This document shows positions 19,964 to 27,731 of a stretch of DNA of 64,000 nt, piece by piece. The stretch is from Spirochaetales bacterium (lineage in GTDB: Bacteria > Spirochaetota > Spirochaetia > UBA9216). The stretch lies in assembly GCA_016839055.1 (NCBI GenBank), contig JAEKNX010000005.1, positions 248,001 to 312,000 of the forward strand, in the 5' to 3' direction. A program made the translations under genes and the position numbers. The notes below the pieces were generated by a model. It was given only the letters and a program-made list of their open reading frames with translations. It ran no database searches and had not been told where the DNA came from. Each line of letters opens with the position of its first letter. Position 1 is the first letter of the stretch.

Positions 19964-20068
19964 AAAAAAAACCAGCACAACGCAGACCTCTGATTAAAAG
20001 GTCTTTGAAATACTGGTTCTTATCCACTCAAGCATACCGGGTTACGGTATGCCCATAAATAAAACAGT
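19964..20068 (-). promoter_or_regulatory. Structured RNA element with intrinsic terminator, copy 1 (riboswitch-like)
   Basis: Read on the minus strand: an ACTG-T4-AT strand (20059-20068); a hairpin GCATACC/GGTATGC with loop GTAACCC (loop 20039-20045); the 17-base block ATAAGAACCAGTATTTC; an inner hairpin AGACCT/AGGTCT; then CTGGTT followed by eight T. AACCAG (20013-20018) can pair either upstream with the ACTG strand or downstream with CTGGTT to form a terminator (19964-20018). That mutually exclusive layout is typical of riboswitches and attenuators. It lies 56 bases before the atoE start, inside the 250-base gap after the CoA-transferase beta gene. Confidence 0.75.
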
Positions 20069-20157
20069 TCTTAATACTATATGTCAGGAATAAATCACTA
20101 TTGCGATATTATTACATGCTTTTTTTTAAAGCGCAAGCTAAGTTTATCTTTTTTATC

Positions 20158-20823
20158 TTAAGATAAATCTATACGTTTGAAATCGGGCGCTATTATGAGA
20201 TCAGCCTCAGTACTCGAAGCTATAAAATCTTCATCATAGGGGCTGAATGCTTCTTTCAGAATGAAGGTATTATCCCTTATCTCAAAGTGACCGAGATCGG
20301 TTATAAGAATGTTTACCTCATTCTGTGCAGTAAGGGGAAGGCTGCATTTTTTTAACAATTTAGATTTTCCATTCTTATCAAAATGTACGGTAGCAGCTAT
20401 TACCACCTTTGCCCCGACAGTGAGATCCATGGCTCCACCCATACCGGGAACCATCTTGCCGGGCACCTTATAATTAGCAAGGTTGCCGTTCTGGTCGACC
20501 TCAAGTACTCCGAGTACAGTATAGTCAACATGACCGCCGCGAATGATTCCGAATGACGTTGCCGAATCAAAGTAACATCCGCCGTTTTTCATTGTAACAG
20601 GTTGTCCTCCTGCGTTTACGAGAAAAGGATCTGCTTGCCCTTCAGCGGGAACAGGCCCGAGGCCCAGGAAACCATTCTCGGATTGTAGAATTATATCAAC
20701 ACCCTCGGGAAGGAAATTACCTACAAGGGTAGGTAGACCAATTCCAAGGTTTACGACATCTCCAGACTTGAAAAGTCTTGCTATACGCTTTGCTATGATG
20801 TCTTTTCTAGGTTTATATTCCAT
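20158..20823 (-). CDS. atoA: CoA-transferase subunit beta (AtoA/ScoB-like)
   Basis: A 221-residue beta subunit of a family I 3-oxoacid CoA-transferase. The catalytic glutamate is in QSENGFLGLG, the subunit B signature. GVDIILQSENG and NAGGQPVTMKNGG are also conserved, as is GGHVDYTVLGVLEVD. With the alpha subunit it moves CoA between acyl-CoA and a free acid such as acetoacetate. Its ATG overlaps the alpha gene's end by 11 bases. After its stop comes a 250-base AT-rich stretch that holds RNA element copy 1. Confidence 0.92.
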   Translation of the reverse strand: MEYKPRKDIIAKRIARLFKSGDVVNLGIGLPTLVGNFLPEGVDIILQSENGFLGLGPVPAEGQADPFLVNAGGQPVTMKNGGCYFDSATSFGIIRGGHVDYTVLGVLEVDQNGNLANYKVPGKMVPGMGGAMDLTVGAKVVIAATVHFDKNGKSKLLKKCSLPLTAQNEVNILITDLGHFEIRDNTFILKEAFSPYDEDFIASSTEADLIIAPDFKRIDLS

Positions 20824-21511
20824 TTTTAACCTCCCTGTTTTCAGTTCTTACAAGATAATTAACGAAGATCGACGGGGTAATAACATTCTCAGGATCTATT
20901 TCACCTATTTCGACAATTTCATCCGCCTGTACAATAACGGTACTACATGCCATTGCCATCAGCGGGCCGAAGTTACGGGCTGATCTTGCGTACTGAAGAT
21001 TCCCAGCCTTGTCTGCTCGGCTTGCATGGATGAGGGCAATATCGCCCTTCAATGGATATTCGAGAAGAAATTTTTTCCCGTCCACTTCAATTACCTGTTT
21101 GCCTTCTTCTACCTCTGTTCCGACACCGGTTGGAGTCAGAAAGCCGCCTAAACCACAGCCTGCTGAACGAATCTGTTCGGCCAGAGTTCCTTGCGGAACA
21201 AGTTCTACTTCCGTTTCTCCGTTTAGCAGCTGCCTCTGTATTTCCGGATTAAGTCCAATATGGCTCGTGATAACCTTTGAAAATTGTTTTTTCTTCACAT
21301 TTTTCGCTACGCCGGTTGCGATATTTTTTACTGAATCATAGAGTCCGCAGTCGTTGCAGATCAAGGTCAATCCGTCTGTATCAGATTCGGCAAGTGATTT
21401 CAGCAGCTCGGGCGGTGAACCGCAGCCCATGAATCCTCCGACCATTACTTTTTGACCAGAAGAAATTAGTTTAGCCGCATCTGCTGAACTTATTATTGGT
21501 TTTTCAATCAT
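20813..21511 (-). CDS. atoD: CoA-transferase subunit alpha (AtoD/ScoA-like)
   Basis: A 232-residue alpha subunit. GGFMGCGSPPELL is the family I signature near the N-terminus, and AGCGLGGFLTPTGVGTEVEEG and GDIALIHASRADKAGN are typical. I place the start at the ATG at 21511 because AAGGAGAG lies just upstream and the longer open frame to 21688 runs back through the RNA element into the DUF3870 gene. The most likely substrate is acetoacetate or a related keto or branched acid, judging by the cleavage enzyme in the same unit. Confidence 0.93.
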   Translation of the reverse strand: MIEKPIISSADAAKLISSGQKVMVGGFMGCGSPPELLKSLAESDTDGLTLICNDCGLYDSVKNIATGVAKNVKKKQFSKVITSHIGLNPEIQRQLLNGETEVELVPQGTLAEQIRSAGCGLGGFLTPTGVGTEVEEGKQVIEVDGKKFLLEYPLKGDIALIHASRADKAGNLQYARSARNFGPLMAMACSTVIVQADEIVEIGEIDPENVITPSIFVNYLVRTENREVKNGI

Positions 21512-21541
21512 CAGAATCTCTCTCCTTATATTTTTGGATAT

Positions 21542-21642
21542 AAAAAAAACCAGCACGACAAAGAACCATAGTTGGCCTTCGAAATACTGGTTCTTATTCA
21601 CTATAGATCGGCGGGTTACGCCGGCCCTATAAATAAAACAGT
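21542..21642 (-). promoter_or_regulatory. Structured RNA element with intrinsic terminator, copy 2 (riboswitch-like)
   Basis: The element has the same architecture as copy 1: ACTG-T4-AT strand (ending at 21642); hairpin with the identical 7-base loop GTAACCC (21613-21619) on a different stem sequence (CGGC/GCCG); the identical block ATAAGAACCAGTATTTC; a different inner hairpin (AAGGCCA/TGGTTCTT, one bulge); and CTGGTT plus eight T (21542-21549). Loops and joining segments are conserved while stems change in a pairing-preserving way, which is the signature of a selected RNA fold. It begins directly after the DUF3870 stop codon and ends 30 bases before the CoA-transferase alpha start. Confidence 0.78.
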
Positions 21643-22428
21643 CTAAACTATAAAAGTATTTAAATAATCTATATTTTCGTTCTTCCATTCAGTAAAAATA
21701 GTAAAATTACTTCTAAATATAACACATGCTGCCTTCTGTGCTGAACAGTGAAAATTAAATTTCACTAATTCTACAAGACAATCAACATCAGCTTCGGAAT
21801 TAAATTTTTTACCGACTGAAAGGCTTTTAATGAAGTCTTCAGCCTCATCGGTAATAAATGTTCCACAACAGTCAAGTATTAAATTTGTCGGCAGCTCGAT
21901 AACAAAACCTATACCAAGCGCCCCCTTGAAAAATGCCAGCGAGTTATTCTGTGGTATTCTGGCATAAGAAATCAGATAAATTGAATGTTCTGGATAAACT
22001 TTCATTGTTTCCAGATTCGGGATTTCTTTTAAAGCCGTATTTTCATCACATTTTTTTTTTTGCTCCGCAAGTTTGCCCTGATTCTCATTTTCCCATTCAT
22101 GATAGCGTCTGAAATTCTCATGCATTATTACACATACCGATTTCTGTGAAAAGCCATGAAAATGCAGTTTTATATCATCAATCAAGGGTTCAATATCGTC
22201 ATACAATGAAAAGCCGATGATTATACCCTTTAGAAAATTCCGGGCAACCTCAGTAAGGAGGGTACAGCTCACGTCTTCGATAATTCCAGTATGATAATTT
22301 ACAACTATTCCTACGCCTATATAACCTTCATAGACCGCTGCCGAAATATTAGACGGCAGTTTAGAATAGGAGATAAAATAAACATGCTTTTCGGTATTAT
22401 ATTTAAGTTCTATTACAGGCACCTTCAT
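21643..22428 (-). CDS. Tandem DUF3870 protein
   Basis: A 261-residue soluble protein made of two copies of the same module (about residues 10-110 and 145-250). Each copy has a VYFISYSKLP or IYLISYARIP strand, a GxGxV loop, an acidic helix and a C-terminal F-x-x-SQK or CSAQK segment. I recognise this as the DUF3870 family, whose function I do not know; single-copy members are about 95-110 residues. It heads the CoA-transferase unit and is separated from it by RNA element copy 2. A sensing or small-molecule-binding role for this catabolic unit is possible but unsupported. Confidence 0.7.
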   Translation of the reverse strand: MKVPVIELKYNTEKHVYFISYSKLPSNISAAVYEGYIGVGIVVNYHTGIIEDVSCTLLTEVARNFLKGIIIGFSLYDDIEPLIDDIKLHFHGFSQKSVCVIMHENFRRYHEWENENQGKLAEQKKKCDENTALKEIPNLETMKVYPEHSIYLISYARIPQNNSLAFFKGALGIGFVIELPTNLILDCCGTFITDEAEDFIKSLSVGKKFNSEADVDCLVELVKFNFHCSAQKAACVIFRSNFTIFTEWKNENIDYLNTFIV

Positions 22429-22442
22429 ATATGATTTTCAGG

Positions 22443-22471
22443 ATTATAACAGCAAAAATTTCATTGTGCAA
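22443..22471 (-). promoter_or_regulatory. Strong sigma-70-like promoter for the DUF3870-CoA-transferase unit
   Basis: On the minus strand TTGCAC (22466-22471) and TATAAT (22443-22448) are 17 bases apart. The -10 box ends only 14 bases before the ATG, so the transcript leader would be under 10 bases. A second TATAAT lies farther upstream near 22550. The rest of the 22429-22612 gap is AT-rich without other clear features. Confidence 0.6.
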
Positions 22472-22612
22472 GATATTTTTCTGCGGGAGTCCTTGGGAAA
22501 GGAAGTTTACAAAAATTTATCGTCTCATTTGCTCACATAAATATAACTAAATTATAGCGAGCTTGATATAGTCGAGGCAAATAGTCGATTATGACTAGCA
22601 GCACAGAGCGCC

Positions 22613-23779
22613 CTAATATTCTTCTTCCTTTTGAACTTCCGCCTCTTTTGTCTTCACATCTGTCTTCAGCTGAATGTGAGGGAAGGGGATGGTAACTTCA
22701 TTTTTCTGGAAACTCTTCCATATCGCCCGGTTTGTCCAGTCACGGGCATCGTATTTATATTCAACATCGCTTATCCAGGTATACAGGCATAAATCTATCC
22801 CGGAATCTCCAAAGCCCTTAAGCCTTGCCTTCGGTTCCGGAAAGCCCATAGAAAACGGGTTTTCCCGTCCTATTGTAAGCAGCAGGCCTAAAACTTTTTC
22901 CGGATCATCATCATAGGAAATTTGAACAGGATTTGAAATTACTATTTTTCGATCTTCGTATGAGTAATTATGTACGACATTCTGAACAAGATTAGAATTG
23001 GGAATTATTATACTCTCATTCATCATTGTAGTTATACTGGTTGAGTTGAGCCTTATCTGGGAGACTGTTCCTTCTATTCCGTTTACAAGGATTCGGTCTC
23101 CTTCTTTTACCGGTCTTGAAAATATTATCTGCAGACCCGCGATGAAATTTGCTATTGTATGCTGGAGTCCAAAACCAAGTCCAATTCCAAGTACTCCGAA
23201 TATGAGAGTCAGGGCGGAAAGATCTATTCCTATAAAAGATAAACCAATGAGAACAATAACAACCATCACCGCGTATTGTACTAAAGAGGTGAACCCGAAC
23301 TTTCGTGACTCATCAAATCCGATTTTATCGAGCAGATCATGATTTATCAATTTTTTGACTGATTTTCCAGCCCAGGATGCAAGATAGAAAACGGGTATTG
23401 TCAGAATAACCGTAATTATTGTTATTCGAGTTCCGCTGGATTCAATAATAGGCTGATTAAGTATTTCATACAGCATCCGTAAATAACGCAGCGTATCAGC
23501 GCCGAGAAGGTTACTTAGAAAAATTGCCGTTATTATAAAATATATTATATTAAAAACGCGCCTTACCCATTTTTTAGCGGTGTTCTTGTTTTCATCTTTA
23601 GCCTTTGATTTATTTACAAAGTGGGATATTCCTTTTTTTATGTATTTGAATACAATAAAGATAGCAATCAGCGGCAGTACTAGCCTCAGCAGAAGACCGG
23701 TTAGGTGAAAAGAAAAATTAAAGTCACCAATTGCAATTTTTGTAAGAAAAATATCGTAAAGTAGTTGTTTGATGTCCAT
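22613..23779 (-). CDS. MscS-family mechanosensitive channel
   Basis: A 388-residue membrane protein with about five transmembrane helices followed by a soluble domain. The pore helix and beta-domain entry read LGIGLGFGLQHTIANF and SRPVKEGDRI, the MscS core. The soluble part continues with the IIIPNSNLVQNVV segment of the cytoplasmic cage. It has two extra N-terminal helices compared with the minimal 286-residue E. coli MscS. It would release solutes on hypo-osmotic shock, in keeping with the OpuC and Trk genes elsewhere in the window. It is transcribed away from the hydrogenase promoter. Confidence 0.92.
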   Translation of the reverse strand: MDIKQLLYDIFLTKIAIGDFNFSFHLTGLLLRLVLPLIAIFIVFKYIKKGISHFVNKSKAKDENKNTAKKWVRRVFNIIYFIITAIFLSNLLGADTLRYLRMLYEILNQPIIESSGTRITIITVILTIPVFYLASWAGKSVKKLINHDLLDKIGFDESRKFGFTSLVQYAVMVVIVLIGLSFIGIDLSALTLIFGVLGIGLGFGLQHTIANFIAGLQIIFSRPVKEGDRILVNGIEGTVSQIRLNSTSITTMMNESIIIPNSNLVQNVVHNYSYEDRKIVISNPVQISYDDDPEKVLGLLLTIGRENPFSMGFPEPKARLKGFGDSGIDLCLYTWISDVEYKYDARDWTNRAIWKSFQKNEVTIPFPHIQLKTDVKTKEAEVQKEEEY

Positions 23780-23852
23780 GGTGAATTTAAACCTAAAAAA
23801 TCTGTTTTGTAAATAGAAAACGAAGGATCAATTTCAATATTTAACAATATTT

Positions 23853-23890
23853 ATATCGATATCTATATATAGAAATGATTATATCGATAT
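23853..23890. promoter_or_regulatory. Pair of ATATCGATAT palindromes upstream of hydrogenase promoter
   Basis: Two perfect copies of the 10-base palindrome ATATCGATAT lie at 23853-23862 and 23881-23890, with centres 28 bases apart (about 2.7 helical turns). The second ends 15 bases before the -35 box of the hydrogenase promoter. The same palindrome occurs once at 32096-32105, touching another -35 box. They look like operators for a dimeric regulator that I cannot identify. Confidence 0.55.
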
Positions 23891-23905
23891 TTTTTTATAA
23901 TCTTT

Positions 23906-23934
23906 TTGACAAGTCGCAGATTCCATTTTATCAT
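23906..23934 (+). promoter_or_regulatory. Sigma-70 promoter of the hydrogenase operon
   Basis: Consensus TTGACA at 23906-23911 and TATCAT at 23929-23934 are separated by 17 bases. The transcript would start near 23941, giving a leader of about 95 bases before the first hydrogenase gene. The palindromes upstream suggest regulation. Confidence 0.7.
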
Positions 23935-24034
23935 GTATCATAAATGTGCTACTGATAAGCCAATAATTGATTCATCAGCCTTTCTTTGATATTTACCGGC
24001 TAAACAGCCTAAAATTCAAGAAGGAGAGATGCCC

Positions 24035-24553
24035 ATGGCAGATACTGCCCAAACCTTACCTCACCAGAGAACAGATGCAGAAATTATTCAACAGACAGAC
24101 ATCGTCGTCGGTGAATTCATCGGAAGAAAGGGAGCCCTTATTCCCGTTCTTCAAACACTTCAGGATATTTTCGGACACTTACCGGAACTTTCTCTTAAAA
24201 GAGCAGGGGAACTGCTTGAAATACCGTACAGCGAAGTTGCGGGAGTAGTAAGTTTCTACAAGTACTTTTCAACCGTTCCGAGGGGTAAATACCTGATAAG
24301 GGTATGCCTTGGAACCTCATGTTATGTGCGCGGAGGAAAAGAGGTTCTCGAAAGCTTCAAAAATAATCTTGGAATTGGTATCGATGAAACGACTGAAGAT
24401 CAGCTTTTTTCACTCAAGGTTGGCAGATGTTTCGGAGCATGCGGTCTTGCGCCTGTAGCAATGATTAATGATGATATTTACCGGCGGGTAAAGCCTTCTA
24501 AGGTTGGTGAAATACTCCAGAGCTATAAGGTGATGGAGGCCACTGATGATTAA
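24035..24553 (+). CDS. hydC: NuoE/HydC-like [2Fe-2S] subunit of NAD(P)-linked [FeFe]-hydrogenase
   Basis: A protein of about 173 residues with the thioredoxin-like [2Fe-2S] fold of the 24-kDa complex I subunit. The four ligands are in CLGTSC and CFGAC. The N-terminal helical bundle (PVLQTLQDIFGHLP) is also typical. It passes electrons between the flavin subunit and HydA. I prefer the ATG at 24035, since AAGGAG at 24021-24026 gives better spacing than to the ATG at 24029. The next gene overlaps by eight bases. Confidence 0.93.
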   Translation: MADTAQTLPHQRTDAEIIQQTDIVVGEFIGRKGALIPVLQTLQDIFGHLPELSLKRAGELLEIPYSEVAGVVSFYKYFSTVPRGKYLIRVCLGTSCYVRGGKEVLESFKNNLGIGIDETTEDQLFSLKVGRCFGACGLAPVAMINDDIYRRVKPSKVGEILQSYKVMEATDD

Positions 24554-27500
24554 GAATATTAAAGATCTGAAAAAAATTAAAAACGATAATAAAGAAAAGC
24601 TGGATTTCAGGATGCTCGCAATTGATGCAACGGATGATATCGAAAATCAGATGATATCTAAAAGCGGTCGTTACGATATTGCGCTCTGCATGGGTACCAG
24701 CTGCCAGTCATCAAAGTCAACAGAAGTTGCTGCCGCCCTTGAAGAAGAAATAAAAAAATATGGAATGGAAGATAAGGTTACAATAGTCAGAACAGGTTGT
24801 AACGGATTCTGCGCCGTCGGACCTATTATGGTCATGTACCCCGGCGGTATTCTGTACAACGGAATGGAAGCTTCCGACGTTCCTGAAATTTTTAATGAAC
24901 ACATTAATAATCACAGACTCGTTGAGCGCTGCATGTACCGTCATCCGGTTTCCAATGCCGTTATACCGCGTTATATGGATCTTCCTTTCTTTGCGAAACA
25001 GGAACTTCGTGTCCTGCGAAACAAAGGCATAATTGATGCCGACAGTATTGATGAGTACATCGGACGCGACGGATATTTCGGTTTTGCCAAAGCTATTAAT
25101 GAGTTTAGTCCGGAGCAGGTTGTAGCTGAAGTAAAAGAATCAGGACTCAGAGGGCGCGGAGGCGGAGGCTTTCTGACAGGCCTTAAATGGTCGTTCTGCA
25201 AGAACTCAGAGAGTGACAAGAAATACATCCTCTGTAATGCCGACGAGGGAGACCCCGGCGCTTTCATGGATAGAAGTATTCTTGAATCTGATCCGCATTC
25301 TGTAATTGAAGGAATGCTGATTGGCGCTTATGCCATCGGTGCCGATGAAGGTTATATTTACTGCCGTGCCGAATACCCTCTGGCCTTAAAGCGCCTCGAA
25401 ACCGCTATCGCAAAATGCGAAGAATACGGCCTGATTGGCGATAATATTCTGGGCAGCGGATTTAATTTTAAACTGCAGATTTCGCGCGGTTCAGGAGCAT
25501 TTGTCTGTGGTGAAGAGACCGCTCTTATGAACTCCATAGAGGGCAAGCGCGGTGAGCCGCGGCCCCGTCCGCCGTTTCCTGCAGTCAAGGGACTCTGGGG
25601 AAAACCTTCTGTTCTCAACAATGTTGAAACCTTCGCGAATATTCCTCTGATACTCTTTAACGGCCACGAGTGGTACCGCACTACTGGAACCGAGAACTCT
25701 CCGGGAACTAAAATTTTCGCGTTGACAGGTAATGTCAGAAATGTCGGTCTTGTGGAAGTTCCCATCGGAACGAGTCTTGGAGATTTAATTTATGATATAG
25801 GCGGAGGAATGCAGGAAGGCAAGATATACAAATCTGCCCAGATTGGAGGCCCCTCAGGCGGCTGTATACCAAAGAGTCATCTCAGCGTATCTCTTGATTT
25901 CGAATCTCTGCAGGAGCTAGGGGCAATAATGGGCTCGGGCGGACTTGTGGTTATGAGCGAAGACACCTGTATGGTGGATGTTGCAAAATTTTTCCTGGAA
26001 TTTGTTCTCGAGGAATCCTGCGGAAAATGTGTTCCCTGTCGTGTGGGCATTAAAAGAATGCACGAAATTCTTGAACGGATTACCGAAGGCCAAGGAGAAG
26101 AAGAGGATATAGAGCGTCTAATAACCCTTGGAAACATGATAAAGCTAACCTCGCTCTGCGGACTGGGCCAAACCGCTCCAAATCCGGTACTTTCGACCAT
26201 CCAGCATTTCAGACATGAATATGAGGATCATATTGTTCATAAACACTGTGCCGCCGGCGTTTGTCCGGGTCTTGTACGCGCACCCTGCCAGTCTGCCTGC
26301 CCTGCAGGTGTTGATATTCCGGGCTTTGTATCTCTTATCAAAGAAAAACGGTATGCCGAGGCACTGCAGCTGCACCGGGAGAAGAACCCCTTTGCCGCAA
26401 TTTGCGCCCGGGTCTGTTTTCACACCTGTGAAGATAAATGCCGTCGCGCCATGCTCGATGACTCTGTCTCAATCAGGGCACTGAAGCGGTATCTCGTGGA
26501 GCAGGAAATCGTCGTTCAGCTGCCTGAAGTTCTTGAGAACAATAAGAACGCCGTTAAAAAGGTCGCCGTAATCGGCGCCGGTCCGGCAGGTTTGTCCTGC
26601 GCATATTTTCTCGCGCGGCTGGGATATCAGCCTGTGATATATGAGGCCGAGAGCAGACCAGGCGGTATGCTTACTCAGGCAATTCCCGCGTACAGACTTC
26701 CACGTGAAGAAATCGCCCGGGAGATAAGGATGATTGAACGTATAGGAGTTGAAATAAACTGCGATATGAAACTCGGCCGGGACATCACTCTTAAACAGCT
26801 CAGGGATGACGGCTGTGATGCCATCTTCTTCAGCGGAGGCGCGCCCATAGGTACAGGCCTTGGTATACCAGGCGAAGATGCCGACGGAGTCGATGATGCT
26901 CTGAGCTTTCTCAAGCAGTATAACATCCGCGGAAATGTCAGGATTAATCGAAACATACTTGTTATTGGCGGTGGAAACGCGGCAATAGATGCTGCAAGAA
27001 GTGCAGTCCGACTCGGTGCCGATTCGGTAACAATAGTATATCGAAGAAAGCGTAGTCAGATGCCGGCCTACCAGGAAGAGGTTGAAGAAGCAATTGTTGA
27101 GGGTGTAAAGATAATTGATTTAACCCAGCCGGTAGAAGTTATTAAATCAGCCGACGGTAAGGTTGCAGGATTGAAATGTCTTCATATGACCCTAGGCTCT
27201 TTTGATAAGCAGGGCCGCAGGCGCGCGGTGAAGGAAAACGAGGAGTACTTCGTTATAAAAGGAGATCAAATAATAACCGCAATCGGTCAGAATATTGACG
27301 CTTCTGGTTTCAGTGAGATAGATGGTCTAGAGCTTAACGAAAAGGGATATATAAAAATAAATCCAAGTACCGGCCGAACCTCGGTTGACTGGCTCTATGC
27401 CGGCGGAGATACCACATCTGGTCCATCTTCAGTTGTGAAGGCAATTCATGCCGGGGAAATAGCTGCTGTCGGTATAGATTATCACTTAAGCGGTGAAGAT

Positions 27501-27731
27501 CATGCATTCTGGCGGGAAGAACGAAAACTTGAGATTCCCTTTGATCCTGATGCCGATCCGGCTCCTTATCCAAGAGAGAAGGTGCCATTAATTCCTGCCG
27601 AAAAACGAAGATCAAATTTTGATGAAGTTGAGCTTCCATGGTCTGAAGCAGTGGCTCTCAGACAGAGCTCGAGATGTCTTCGCTGTGATTACGGCAAACC
27701 TGTTATCCCCAGAGAGGTATTAAATGATTGA
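24546..27731 (+). CDS. hydB: HydB/NuoF-like NADH-binding subunit fused to GltD/NfnB-like flavoprotein
   Basis: A 1061-residue fusion. Residues 35-125 are a thioredoxin-like [2Fe-2S] domain (CMGTSC, CNGFC). Next comes the FMN/NADH domain (GLRGRGGGGFLTG, CNADEGDPGAFMD), the SLBB loop (IGGPSGGCIP) and the 4Fe-4S site (ESCGKCVPCR, SLCGLG). From about residue 575 a second enzyme begins: a cysteine-rich helical domain (CQSACPAGVDIPG, CEDKC), an FAD site (VIGAGPAGLSC) and a pyridine-nucleotide site (VIGGGNAAIDAARSA, YRRKRSQMPA), as in glutamate synthase small subunit and NfnB. The last motif favours NADPH. The usual C-terminal 2[4Fe-4S] module of HydB is absent. Confidence 0.93.
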   Translation: MIKNIKDLKKIKNDNKEKLDFRMLAIDATDDIENQMISKSGRYDIALCMGTSCQSSKSTEVAAALEEEIKKYGMEDKVTIVRTGCNGFCAVGPIMVMYPGGILYNGMEASDVPEIFNEHINNHRLVERCMYRHPVSNAVIPRYMDLPFFAKQELRVLRNKGIIDADSIDEYIGRDGYFGFAKAINEFSPEQVVAEVKESGLRGRGGGGFLTGLKWSFCKNSESDKKYILCNADEGDPGAFMDRSILESDPHSVIEGMLIGAYAIGADEGYIYCRAEYPLALKRLETAIAKCEEYGLIGDNILGSGFNFKLQISRGSGAFVCGEETALMNSIEGKRGEPRPRPPFPAVKGLWGKPSVLNNVETFANIPLILFNGHEWYRTTGTENSPGTKIFALTGNVRNVGLVEVPIGTSLGDLIYDIGGGMQEGKIYKSAQIGGPSGGCIPKSHLSVSLDFESLQELGAIMGSGGLVVMSEDTCMVDVAKFFLEFVLEESCGKCVPCRVGIKRMHEILERITEGQGEEEDIERLITLGNMIKLTSLCGLGQTAPNPVLSTIQHFRHEYEDHIVHKHCAAGVCPGLVRAPCQSACPAGVDIPGFVSLIKEKRYAEALQLHREKNPFAAICARVCFHTCEDKCRRAMLDDSVSIRALKRYLVEQEIVVQLPEVLENNKNAVKKVAVIGAGPAGLSCAYFLARLGYQPVIYEAESRPGGMLTQAIPAYRLPREEIAREIRMIERIGVEINCDMKLGRDITLKQLRDDGCDAIFFSGGAPIGTGLGIPGEDADGVDDALSFLKQYNIRGNVRINRNILVIGGGNAAIDAARSAVRLGADSVTIVYRRKRSQMPAYQEEVEEAIVEGVKIIDLTQPVEVIKSADGKVAGLKCLHMTLGSFDKQGRRRAVKENEEYFVIKGDQIITAIGQNIDASGFSEIDGLELNEKGYIKINPSTGRTSVDWLYAGGDTTSGPSSVVKAIHAGEIAAVGIDYHLSGEDHAFWREERKLEIPFDPDADPAPYPREKVPLIPAEKRRSNFDEVELPWSEAVALRQSSRCLRCDYGKPVIPREVLND

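Noticed and set aside
19964-20068. T-box leader or BglG/ANTAR-type antiterminator
   Set aside because: No T-box sequence (AGGGTGG) or specifier loop is present, no ANTAR or BglG protein gene is nearby, and the loops do not fit those classes.
21512-21688. 59-residue N-terminal extension of the CoA-transferase alpha subunit
   Set aside because: It would translate through the RNA element, and AAGGAGAG marks the ATG at 21511.
23967-24248. 93-codon frame before and across the first hydrogenase gene
   Set aside because: It shadows the NuoE-like gene, whose cysteine motifs fix the true frame.
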